Shown here: in pieces, positions 1 to 9,596 of the stretch
How the letters are laid out: each line of letters opens with the position of its first letter
Position numbering within the stretch: the stretch's first letter is position 1
DNA from: Jaminaea rosea
Taxonomy: Eukaryota; Basidiomycota; Exobasidiomycetes; Microstromatales
Length of the DNA: 64,000 nt
Assembly: GCF_003144245.1 (NCBI RefSeq)
Contig: NW_020289975.1
Span: forward strand, 3,027,553 to 3,091,552
Direction of reading: 5' to 3'
Made by a program: the position numbers and the translations under genes
The notes under the pieces: model-generated
Told to the model about the DNA's origin: nothing
Databases searched by the model: none
What the model saw: the letters and a program-made list of their open reading frames with translations, nothing else

Positions 1-2026
1 CCTCTGGCCGGTGCCGGCCGTGGTGGACGAGAAGGACAGTCCGAGCAGAGAAGTACCCCAGGATGGGGTCAAGGCGGAGACGGGTAGCAACAGTGGTGGC
101 AACGGGCAGCCAAGAGTCAAGGGAGTGGATCGCACACCACACGCCTCGCGTCCTCAGTCTCCGCAAGCCTCGCACGCCTCGCACGCCTCGCACGCCTCGC
201 GCCCTCAGTCCCCAACCACTTCCAAGCCCAGCATCGCGGGCATCCCCCCCGCTCCCTCCCCCCTCAAGTCAGACATCATCGACGTCGAGCTCTCGAACAA
301 CGACCGTATCCACCTCACGCAGCAGATTCAGCTCTACGCCACAAATGACCAGCTCTACCACCCTCTCTGCTCCCCAGTCCTCCAGGGCTCATTGGGCGGC
401 CTACCCCCGCTCTACATCATCGCTGGGGACGGCGAGGTGCTTCGCGACGAGGTGATCATGCTCGCCCATCGGGCCGCTCGCCCGGAGAAGTATCCCTTGC
501 CCGAGCATCTTCTCGCCAAGAATGCCCGCGCTCGTGAGACGGCGGCGAGGTTCAATTCGCAACCGACGAAGGTGCACCTCCAAGTCTTTGACTACCAGTG
601 TCACGTCCTCACCCTCTTCCCCTTCACTACCGCTGCGCGATACGCCTATCGTGCTCTGGCTAGCTTTGCGAAGCATGTGACTAATGCGCAGACGACATTG
701 GTGCGCAATCCGTTCCCGGAGCTGAGGGAGGAGCCGAGCGTTTCGAGTAGTGTGTTTAGTCAGGGTGTCACGGGGGCGGGACATGGGAATGGAGAGGGAG
801 GATGGGTCGATGAGCCAGAGGAGATGTTGCATGGCGAACAAGGATCGACAGACGACTCGACCAGGCAGCGAGATGCAAGCAGTACGACTGGCTCGTCTCT
901 GGCCGCAAGCAACAGCCCCGCCACCGCAAGTCGCAGCGGCACGACCACGCCGGCCACCACCGCGCCCAGCTCCGTGCCCACCGCTCTCACCGCAATAGAC
1001 ACGCCTCCCTCGGCCACCGCCTCTGCGACGAACAGCGCCCACTCCTCCCGCCGAGCCACGCGGCGCCAACATGCCAACTCGCTCCTCGAAGAGAAGAGAC
1101 GCAAAGCCACTTCTGGCGTATCCAACGACTACTCAGGCCAAGTCCCCTTGAAACGCCCGGACTTCCACGAGCACATGATCCGCGAACGTGTCAATGTCCG
1201 CGGCGCCGTTCGCCCCCTCGAGGCAGAGGAGGAGCTTCAAGCCGTGAAGCTCTTCATAGAGCACCCAGAGGTGGTAGGCACCATCCGCGAAGGACCCGTC
1301 AAGCGCTACCTGGAAGGCAAAGGGATCTGGGACAAACGGTTCAAGCGAACGGCAAAGAAGGTGGAGAAGCGACGCAGGGAGAATGAGAGGCGTTGCGAGG
1401 AGATGTTGGAGATTGCCTTGAAGCGTGGACTTTTGGACCAGAAGCAGAAGCACGGTATCACCGGGTCCGCGCAGCGCACCCCTACTGACTCGCCCAAGGG
1501 GACAGCAAAGGGGACTGGGGGCACGGCCGAGGAGACTCTCTGGGTGGACGAAGCGCGCTACGGTCCTGTGGACGTGGCTCTTGCACGGGAGACACCCCCA
1601 CCCTCGGCCCTCGCCGGACGCAGGGACTGTGACGACTCTGTGACACTGCTACGCCTCTCCCTCCACCTCTCTGCGCGCGAAGCAGGCGTAGGCTCCAAGC
1701 GCACCCGTTTCCGTGAGGAGGTCCTCGGCCATGCGCCTCGACTGAGTGCGGCTGAAGCGTCGCAGGCTGCGCCGAAGAAGGTCAAGCCGGGGATGCATGG
1801 GATGGCTCTGTGGACCAAAGGGATGGGGGTGTTCGGGAGGAGGACGAGGAAGAAGGCGTACTTTGAGGATAGGAGTGGGAGGACTGTGGAGGAGGTGACG
1901 GATGCGGAGGGAGAGGGCGAGGATGATGAGGTGGGGCAGGAGGAGGCCGATGAGGCTGCCGGAGGGACAAGAGGTGGGGCTGAGGCTGAGGCTGAGGCGC
2001 CGCCTGTTTCGCCTATGCCGAAGTAG
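1..2026 (+). CDS. alpha/beta-hydrolase (lipase/esterase-like), 5'-truncated by the window edge
   Basis: The frame is open from base 2 with no ATG before the conserved part, so the gene starts upstream of the window; about 674 codons are visible. Bases 260-690 encode the C-terminal end of an alpha/beta-hydrolase of the fungal hormone-sensitive-lipase/steryl-esterase type. PLYIIAGDGEVLRDE (near 408-450) fits the strand carrying the catalytic Asp, and CHVLTLF (near 599-620) supplies the catalytic His. The oxyanion HGG and the nucleophile GxSxG must lie upstream, so function cannot be confirmed here. Before this comes a Ser/Pro/His linker with a short ASH repeat (165-205). After it are a disordered Ser/Thr region, a basic helical segment (about 1150-1450) and an acidic Glu/Gly/Ala tail. 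The substrate is unknown; ester hydrolysis is inferred from the family. Confidence 0.75.
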   Translation, partial: LWPVPAVVDEKDSPSREVPQDGVKAETGSNSGGNGQPRVKGVDRTPHASRPQSPQASHASHASHASRPQSPTTSKPSIAGIPPAPSPLKSDIIDVELSNNDRIHLTQQIQLYATNDQLYHPLCSPVLQGSLGGLPPLYIIAGDGEVLRDEVIMLAHRAARPEKYPLPEHLLAKNARARETAARFNSQPTKVHLQVFDYQCHVLTLFPFTTAARYAYRALASFAKHVTNAQTTLVRNPFPELREEPSVSSSVFSQGVTGAGHGNGEGGWVDEPEEMLHGEQGSTDDSTRQRDASSTTGSSLAASNSPATASRSGTTTPATTAPSSVPTALTAIDTPPSATASATNSAHSSRRATRRQHANSLLEEKRRKATSGVSNDYSGQVPLKRPDFHEHMIRERVNVRGAVRPLEAEEELQAVKLFIEHPEVVGTIREGPVKRYLEGKGIWDKRFKRTAKKVEKRRRENERRCEEMLEIALKRGLLDQKQKHGITGSAQRTPTDSPKGTAKGTGGTAEETLWVDEARYGPVDVALARETPPPSALAGRRDCDDSVTLLRLSLHLSAREAGVGSKRTRFREEVLGHAPRLSAAEASQAAPKKVKPGMHGMALWTKGMGVFGRRTRKKAYFEDRSGRTVEEVTDAEGEGEDDEVGQEEADEAAGGTRGGAEAEAEAPPVSPMPK

Positions 2027-2296
2027 TGGAAGAGGCGGAGGAAGGATACATACCCGTCGTCGACCCTAGAGATTAGTGTAGCAGAGTTTCGTTCGTCTAA
2101 TGATTCAGAAGATGCGTGTAATCCATCCCGGTACCACATCCTATTCGTCGAGTCTGTCGCAGGGCGGTGAGATCGCGCCCGTATCGCGTCCCTCTGCCGC
2201 GCCCGTGATGGCGCGCTCTCCTTTTCTCCCTTCTTGCGCAACCGCCCGCGCCCAGGAATCTCACGGCCCTCAAGTGACTCGACCCCGGCGCGCTGC

Positions 2297-3181
2297 ATGG
2301 CCGAGCCTCGGGGTAAGAAGAAGGCTGGGCCAAGTAACAAGAAGGGGGCCAATCCGCTCAAGGCCAGGCTTAAAGGGCAGACAACTGCTGCGGGGGAAGG
2401 AGGGGCCTCAGCATCCGGATCAACACCAGGCAATGATAGGGACGAAGAGGCGTGCGGCCCACTCTTCGAAGCCACCCTTTCAGGCCCGCTGATCACGCTT
2501 CTCTTCACATCCAAAGCGAACCAGCACGCCACCTTGGCCCGAATCGAGGCCTTCTACGAGTCTGCGAGTCAGGCGAGACGATACTTGAGTCTGGAGGAGG
2601 CGGGCAAGGCAAGGCTATGCCAGAACTATGAGGCTTTCAACCTCCCGCTGAGCGTGGCGCGGGAGTGGTTGCGGGAGATGCGCGCGAAAGAGGAGGCAGG
2701 GGGTGAGGAGGAGCAGGAGCAAGAGCAGGACGGACAAGCAGTATGGTGGGCTGCATTCGTCAATGCAGAGGAGAAGGAGCTCTTGACCTTTCTCGACGAG
2801 AGAGGAGTCCTCACCAGCCCGCCTCGCGCTTCCTCCCCAAGCTACCTCATCTCCTCCCTCGTCACACAACAATCCACCTCACTCCCGCACGAACGCTTGC
2901 ACGCCCTGTACCACCTTTCAGAGCTGTATCGCTCCCTCGTCACGGACCATTACTCGTCGCTCACGAAACGGGCACGGAAAGCCATCGAGACGGATCTGGG
3001 GATGCGGGGCTATGGGCAGACGGTGTGGGAGGACGAGTGGCAGGCTTATGTCGTGCATGGAGAGGAGGAGGTCGGGGGTGGGGTGGCCAAGGGGGAGAAT
3101 GGCGAGGCAAGGCAAGCGCTGAGAGAGACGGTGCGTGAGGAGGGTTGCAGACTAGGCTTGGGAGGAACGGGCTTCTGGTAA
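2297..3181 (+). CDS. hypothetical protein, 294 aa
   Basis: I do not recognise this protein. The first ATG in the open frame is at 2297 (MAEPRGKKKAG); the frame is open further upstream only through non-ATG codons. The N-terminus (residues 1-50) is Lys/Gly-rich and probably disordered. Residues 55-260 look folded and mostly helical, with conserved-looking stretches such as GPLITLLFTSKANQHA and LYRSLVTDHYSSLTKRARKA, interrupted by a Glu/Gln run. It lies 270 bp after the hydrolase stop on the same strand. The codon pattern and helical segments make a real gene likely. No catalytic motif, signal peptide or membrane segment is visible. Confidence 0.65.
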   Translation: MAEPRGKKKAGPSNKKGANPLKARLKGQTTAAGEGGASASGSTPGNDRDEEACGPLFEATLSGPLITLLFTSKANQHATLARIEAFYESASQARRYLSLEEAGKARLCQNYEAFNLPLSVAREWLREMRAKEEAGGEEEQEQEQDGQAVWWAAFVNAEEKELLTFLDERGVLTSPPRASSPSYLISSLVTQQSTSLPHERLHALYHLSELYRSLVTDHYSSLTKRARKAIETDLGMRGYGQTVWEDEWQAYVVHGEEEVGGGVAKGENGEARQALRETVREEGCRLGLGGTGFW

Positions 3182-4645
3182 CGAAGCGCGGGGCTGCCCC
3201 GAGCCGCGATATCCATCTGTAAGCATGTTTGATAGACGAATCGGATTGCGACCCATGATTGGCATTGAAGCGTGCAACACCGTAAAGGGGCCAACAAAGG
3301 TACGCGAAGACGAGCTGGCTGTGCGACGAGATTCGGGGCAACGACAAGATGGCAGCCCCTGAAGGACGATGAATCAACGTTCTCTGTCCCATAGCAGCGG
3401 TGCCGACCGGCCTCCGGTCGCAGTAATCAGCGAGCCAACCATCTCGCCGTTCTCGCGAGATGTTCAGGAGTCATTCGAAGCTCAAGCATCGAGATGCCAA
3501 AGCGAATCGAAATCTAACCAACGCTTCAGTTGCTTCGACGCTGCTTCGACTTTGCTTCGACGCTGCTTCGGGAGATTCTTCTCATTGCCTCGCCGAGACG
3601 GACGGACGGACGGAGCGATCGGCGATGGGGGCTGGCTCCGCTGCCTGTCTCGTGTCGGTCTTGGTCTCATCTCACTCACTCGGCGGCGAGCCCCCTGCGG
3701 GCGGGAATGTTGGCGTCGTGGCCACGCGTGACGACGCGCTCAAGCTTCCTTGTTCTTGGACTGCTTGCCAAGCTCGACCAAGAGAACAAAGACGATGCCG
3801 AGCGCTTAAGCATGTGTGCATTGCAGCGCTGCGATTGGGCTCAAGCTGATTCTCCATCATCATCGGCGGCAACGCACCACCTGCTTCCTTTGTTCGATGT
3901 CATGCCACACATCGCGCCGCGGCCAAACGGGCAAGAAGAACAAGAAAGAGACGAGAATCAATGAGTGTGTGCGAGCCGATGACGCCGGAGAAGAGTGGTC
4001 GCTGCGACTAAGCAAGCGGGCTGGTTCATTGAAGTGATGATCGTTGATCGATTGGAGCCGGGCCCAGGGCAGCCAAGCAGCGCTCCATCGCAAGCCGTTA
4101 CAAGCGCCCGACGTGCCGAAGCCTCGATGGAAAAGCTGAAGGCTGCAGAGAACCGAGGCTATTCAGGCGCGCACGGCGTGCGGGCTGTTGAGTTGCGCAT
4201 TGCTGGGCCGAGAGTCCGCGATGCAGCGATTGAGGCACTGCGCGACTCTGTTGCTCCAAAGTCCGTTCGCAGCATTGGGCAAACAACCAAGCCGTGCCGC
4301 CACCCTCTGCTCCCCTGTAGCGCCCTCGATGCCCCTCGTCGTTAGCCCCCTGAGCAAGGGCAGGGCAGAGCAAGGCAAGGCAAGGCAGGGCAAGGCAAAG
4401 CAAAGCAAAGCAAGTCAGTCAGTGACGCCCGCCGAGGAGCAACCATCGCGATCACCATCACTACCACGACTGCCTCTTCTCTCTTCTCCTCTCCTCAATT
4501 CAACCCTCCGCTACGCCCCAATCCCCTCCCCTTCGCTCCCCACTCTCTTTCATCGCGCCGTGGTATTCCCTGACTCCTCGTCATCACGCGCAAAACCACA
4601 TTCTTTTTTCTTATCCAGCCCCCCTTTTGCTCTAAAGTGCCCACG
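3182..4645. other. gene-free spacer with short repeats and a pyrimidine-rich leader
   Basis: I find no convincing gene in these 1.46 kb. Bases 3531-3571 carry repeated GCTTCGAC-like octamers. Bases 4360-4423 are a run of CAAGG/CAAAG pentamers. From about 4440 to 4640 the + strand is strongly C/T-rich, as is common just upstream of well-expressed fungal genes, so this part is probably the promoter and leader of the expansin-like gene that follows. Confidence 0.5.
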
Positions 4646-6137
4646 ATGAAGACGACTCTCTGCACCATCGCAGCCATCGCGGCCGCTCTCTCGTCGTTCA
4701 CGACGCCCGCTGAGGCCGCCCACAACACCCACCACGGCGCCATTCGTCGCGCTCACTCTTACCCTCGAAGGGGAGAGACGTACCAAGGCAAGGCGACCTT
4801 CTACAACACTGAAACGTGCGTGCGCGTGCCCGCCCGAGCAGGCCAGCCTTGATTCGCACAGCGAGCTGACCCGCTTCTTCTCCTCCTCTGTACGCACAGC
4901 GGAAACGCTGGATCGTGCGGTTCGTACCTCAAGAACTCGGGCTACACCGTCGCCCTCAACCGACCTCAGTACTCGCAGTCATGGTGCGGCAAGACGATCA
5001 CCATCACGGCCAATGGCAAGTCGCACGAGGCCACCATCCAGGACGAGTGCCCCGGAGATGGCGAGACGTGCAAGTGGGGCGCCCTCGACATGAGCCCTGC
5101 CCTCTTCAACTACTTTGCCGACCCGTCGCTCGGTGTCATCGATATGAGCTGGTCCGTCGGCGGTGGTGGCGGTGGTGGCCTCCTCGGTGGCCTCCTCGGC
5201 GGCGGTAACAAGGGTAACGACGACGACAGCAGCAGCCAGAAGTCGAGCGGCAACTCGAACAAGAACAACAACAACGACGACGACGATGACAGCGCTGCCA
5301 AGGCTGCTGCTGCCAAGTCCGCCGCTGCTGAGGCCAGCAAGTCCTCTGCTGCTGCTGCCGCCGCTGCTAGCAAGACTGCCGCTGCTGAGGCCGCTGCGGA
5401 ATCTGCTTCTGCTGCCGCTGAGGCTAGCAAGTCGTCTGCTGCTGCGTACGCCTCGTCAACAAAGGCGGCTGCCAGCGCCTCGGCATCCAAGGCCGCGGTT
5501 GCAAGCGGTGAGTTGGGTGCGCTGCGGGACCCCAGGGCATCACGTACTGATCACTCTCCCCTACCCACTCACCCGCACAGCCTCGTCCGTCTCATCAGCA
5601 AGTCGCGCGTCGGTCAAATCAGTGGCGAGTGTCTCCCGCGCCTCGGTCCAACACAAGTCCTACCTCGCATCAAAGTCGAGCGCCTCTGCCTCCAAGTCGA
5701 GCGCTTCGGTCGCATCCGTCTCTCGTTCCAAGGTGAGCGTCGCAGCGTAGCAGCAGCGCGCGTCGGGCTGCTGGGCTGCGATGAAGCAAGGGAACGGGGG
5801 GCATGCGGACCGAAGTTAGCAGCTTCGATTTGGAGGCGGGGGCGTGACACACGCGCGCGCGCATAGATATCACAGATGCCTCCCCTCCCCTCCCCTACCC
5901 TTCAGCAGAAGCAGCACTGCGCTCCCCCCGTCCCTTCTCGCACAACCACACCTGTCCTCACGAGCAGCATGCTAACCCTCCCTCCACTCCGCCCGCCCAC
6001 AGGCCGCCGTCGCATCCGCCTCCTCCTCGTCAGCAGCAGCCGCAGCATCAGCAGAGGCTGCCCGCCCAAAGAACCTCGAGAACTTCGACCAGGTCCTCTC
6101 CGGCCTCCAGGCCATGGCCATGGCTGCGCAGAACTAA
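4646..6137 (+). CDS. secreted expansin-like / double-psi beta-barrel (RlpA-type) protein
   Basis: Four exons join in frame: 4646-4815, 4900-5507, 5581-5732 and 6003-6137 (354 aa). Donors are GTGCGT, GTGAGT and GTGAGC; all acceptors are CAG. Residues 1-24 form a signal peptide (basic start, Ala-rich core, PAEA end). Residues about 43-135 form a small six-Cys double-psi beta-barrel as in fungal expansin-like/barwin-like proteins: GKATFYNTETGNAGSCG opens it and DMSPALFNYFADPSLG closes it. A poly-Gly stretch, an Asn/Asp/Ser linker and a long Ala/Ser/Lys-rich tail follow, ending in a short non-repetitive segment (NLENFDQVLSGLQAMAMAAQN, residues about 334-354). The last intron is unusually long (269 nt) with a good branch site (GCTAAC near 5970). 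Such proteins are secreted and may loosen or bind cell walls; enzymatic activity is not expected. Retaining intron 3 would end the protein at 5748-5750. Confidence 0.85.
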
Positions 6138-6779
6138 GCGTTGCGCTTTTTCTTCGTGCCTCCTGCTTTCTTCTTTGGTCCGGACGTCATTGCTACTACC
6201 CCACACACTCCTCCCGAGCACACACCTCTTCTCCTCTTCCCTCGGCGCAAAAAACGCACGCCCGCACGCACGCACGCTGCCCGTTTTTCTTTGCCGTTTC
6301 ATCGACCAAGCCGTTCGTCATTGCTTTCGATTCCACTGCCACTACCATTACCTTGGACTGGATTGGTTCGGACCCGTTTCCCCGTTCCCGTCTTCCCTTT
6401 GTTCGTATCGCTGCATCATTGCAGCATACCCTTTCGTGGCCCCGCCCTTTTTCTGCTTCAGAAACTCTGTGCTTCTCTGTCTCTGGTAGACATGATGAAT
6501 CATGCATCTTTTTCAAGTCTACTTCACACGTTGTCCCGCCTGAGATTGTAGCGTGAACACGCGTCATGCCACGCCAGACGTGCACCGTGACACTTGGCAT
6601 TGAGATATTGACAAAAAGGATGGACCATGTAAGCGTACGAGAAGCAGCAGCCTCGAGGATGAAGGGAGAATCGTGTCGCGTCATTTACAACAAATGGGAA
6701 GCAGGGGAGAGTCCATGAACAAAGCAGAGATCGAATAGGTGGATGCATGCATGCGCGCACCATGCCGCATCACGTTTCA
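6138..6779. other. convergent 3' spacer
   Basis: These 642 bp separate the converging 3' ends of the expansin-like gene and TVP38. They are pyrimidine-rich near 6160-6480, and I see no gene or RNA. Confidence 0.4.
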
Positions 6780-8983
6780 TCAGAAATGGTATCGTGGCGG
6801 ATCGTCGTAAGGTTGCTGCCCGTACGGCTGCTGCTGCTGCTGCTGGGCGTGACGCTCCACCTCGCTATGTCCGCCGTACGAGTAGAGGGAATAGCCATTA
6901 TCCTCGTCTCCTCCAGCATTGGCGTCACTAGCCGCTACTGCTCTGCGGTAGCGTTGCGAATGACCGCCTGGAGCGGCGGCTGCGGCGGCGGCGGCTGCGG
7001 CGTGAGGGTTGGACTTGGGCGCCTGCGCTTGCGGAGCGTCCCCAGACGCCGTGACGTACGAGGCGGCGGAGACGTCTTGCTGGTGTTGTCCTGGTGCGCT
7101 TGAGTTGAGGGGAGCACGCATTGTGGCCGCGAGGAGGACGTTCATGTCTAGCGGCTCGACTGGGGTGAGAGGAGGCTGGTCGGCAGCTACTGGGCGGTTC
7201 TGCGTCTGAAGTGCGGACCGTCTCCGGTAGTCGTCGTCGTCGTCGTTGTCGTCGTGCGGCCTGTAGTCTCTCGCGTCTGGCCCCGCCGACGGGGGGAGCA
7301 TTGCCATTCTCATCTCCTTGTTGGGCGAGTACGCCAGCAAGTCCTGCTGCGATGCTGCCCCCGGTGCGTCGCGCGTATAGCTGTAGCCGGTGGGCGTCGG
7401 GTCGTCTTGCTGGTAATAGTAGGCTGCGGCTCCGCCACGCCCCTGACCTCCCTCAACCGTCGCGCCCATCGCGCCTGCCCCGCCGTTGTAGTAGTGGAGC
7501 GAAGGAGCGCGCTGCATCGCCTGCTGTTGGTCGCGGACGACGCCGTGATTCCACTGCTGCCAGCTAGGCTGGTAGGGCGCCGTTCCTTCCTCGTCGTCGC
7601 ATCCGTCGTCCCCGGCCTTGTAGCTGCGCATTGTATCGTCTCCGTCGACAATCACTACGGCGTTTCCTCCGCGCCCTGGCCCACCCCTCTGTGTAGCATC
7701 GACGCTCAACCCGCTACGCGCCTCGCTGAGCATGGTGTAGCGCTTCGCCCTCAATCTAGCCTGCACGGTCGGTCTAGCCTTTTCCATCTTGTCGTACAGA
7801 TACCACGCAGCCGCCAGCGTGATGATGGCGGAGATGGCGAGGACGACGTACTTGATCACCTTACTCTTTGTGCTCTCCTCTCCTCCTTCTCCTGCCTCCC
7901 TAATCGCCTCACCTAGGTACACGACGGCGAGCTGCTTAGGCATGGAGAGCAAGGCGGCGAGCGTGAAGATGAAGACGTTCATGCCTACGGTAGCGAAGAC
8001 GGCCGTAGTGAAGTGGCCAGGGATGGCGGACAAACGGGCGATGAGGATGACGAGGAAGCCTCCCTCGCGAACTATGTGCGCCATACAGGCGTAGTTGAGT
8101 GACTTGCGCTCGTACTTTTCTGCGAGGCGTCGGAAGCACCATTTGAAGGCCCAGAAGTTGCCGCTGGGCGGGCGAGTGGGGGCGGGCGCGGGGGAAAGGG
8201 GATGTTCAGCTGGCGCTAAAAGGGGAGGAGCTTGTTGGGTACTCGTGCCACTCACAGCTCTCCAAGCAGCGTACCCAGAGCCACGACGCCGAATGCGATC
8301 CACAATGGGTAGACGATACCGCATAGGATGGCGACGATCTCGTGGCCGAAGAGCGGCGGGAAGGAGATGACAAAGAGGATCGCAACAGGAATGACCCATC
8401 CCCACTTGACGCTATTGACTTTTTGACTGATAGGCGTCAGCCAATCGATGATCTGCCTGTGATAAATCGTAAAGAAGGCGACCATGACTGCGATGAGTAC
8501 AAGGGCGAGGTAGTAATACCAGTAGCGCCATTTGATCCATGTGCGCCAATTGCGCAGCATCTTCTTTATCGAGGCCCACATGGAAGATCCCTCCTCATCG
8601 AGGTCCTCGGGAAAGGTCGAGGCGATACGACGTTGCTCTGGATTGAGGCGCTCCCATTTCAAAGGGCGGTCAGGGTGAACTCCGTCTGATGGGGCTGGGG
8701 AGGGGGAGCGATCCTGGAGGGATGGGGGCGGGTAGAGGGAAGGGGGAGGTTCGAGGGCTGATGAGGAGGAGTGGGAGGAATCGAAGGGCTGCTGGTGGTG
8801 AGAAGGGGGCTGCCGTTGCTGGCCATGCTGCACGTAGTGGTAGTTGTCCTCCTCGTCGTCATCGTAGCGAGCGCCTTGCGAGAGGCCTACATCGCCGCGT
8901 GGGGAGAGGTGAGGGTCAAAGGTAGGCCGTCTAGATGGTGTGCCAGCGCGTGATCCGCTAGGCGGGTAATAAGGGTTCGCCAT
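6780..8983 (-). CDS. TVP38: TVP38/DedA-type (VTT domain) Golgi membrane protein
   Basis: Two exons, 8256-8983 and 6780-8163 on the minus strand, are joined by a 92-nt intron (donor GTGAGT) that restores GELGNFWAFKW; 703 aa. The start is the ATG at 8983. Residues 1-105 are disordered and Pro/Gln-rich. A first membrane span lies near residues 155-175 (YYYLALVLIAVMVAFF). The VTT/SNARE-associated domain follows: PPLFGHEIVAILCG, the G-x-x-x-G-x-x-N-F motif across the splice junction, and the re-entrant segment RLSAIPGHFTTAVFA, with a last span near 345-365. Yeast Tvp38 (about 340 aa) lacks the long Gln/Pro/Asp-rich tail seen here (residues about 370-703, with a poly-Gln run near the end). The family acts in Golgi/late-secretory membranes, possibly in lipid scrambling. 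It shares a divergent spacer with the BRCT gene. Confidence 0.88.
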
Positions 8984-9596
8984 CGCAGCGTGTGCGCGAC
9001 GATGAGCGGTATCGAGAATGGCAAGGTGGTTTCAAGCAGCCAAGTCGTGATCCAGGGGGTCACAAAGCAGCGCGGACCGCCGTCTGTCACTTTGGGCGGT
9101 GCGGTGTGGGTGCCGCCGCCGCCCTGCCTCTGCCTCTACCTCTCCGCGAGCTGCCTTTGAGCTGCAGCCAAGAAAGCCCCGCCTCCTGAGTTGGGCGACG
9201 ACGTGCAGGTGCGAGTGTACGGGGGAGCGAGCGCGTTGCAGTAGGTGGTGGTAATGATGAGTGTGGATGAGCAAGCAAAATATCACACAGTGTTAGCCAG
9301 TCAGCTCTTCATCAAGGAATGGCAGCTCAGAGTAGCAGCAATGCCCTCGTTGCCCTCGCCCTCGCCCTCGCCCCCCACTCTCATCTCAGTCTAAGCCTGA
9401 GGCGCGTCTGAGCCCGCCTGCAGCCACGCCACACGCTCCACGCTCCCTCCCGCTCGACGAGACGGAACTGGCTTTTGGTCAACGGGACGCGACTCGACTC
9501 ATTTCCAGAAGTGCAACACACACGAGAGCACTTCACTCACCCTTTTCCCGCTTTGTCACTTCATCACTCTCTTCCCGCTCGACGCGGCATGCCATC
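8984..9596. promoter_or_regulatory. divergent promoter region, TVP38 / DPB11-like gene
   Basis: These 613 bp lie between two divergent starts (8983 minus, 9597 plus). They contain a short run of TGCCCTCG/CCTCGC repeats near 9345-9372. I identify no specific factor site. Confidence 0.5.

Noticed and set aside
1558-2532. 324-codon open frame on the minus strand
   Set aside because: Antisense to the hydrolase tail; composition mirrors the GC-rich coding strand and no domain is visible.
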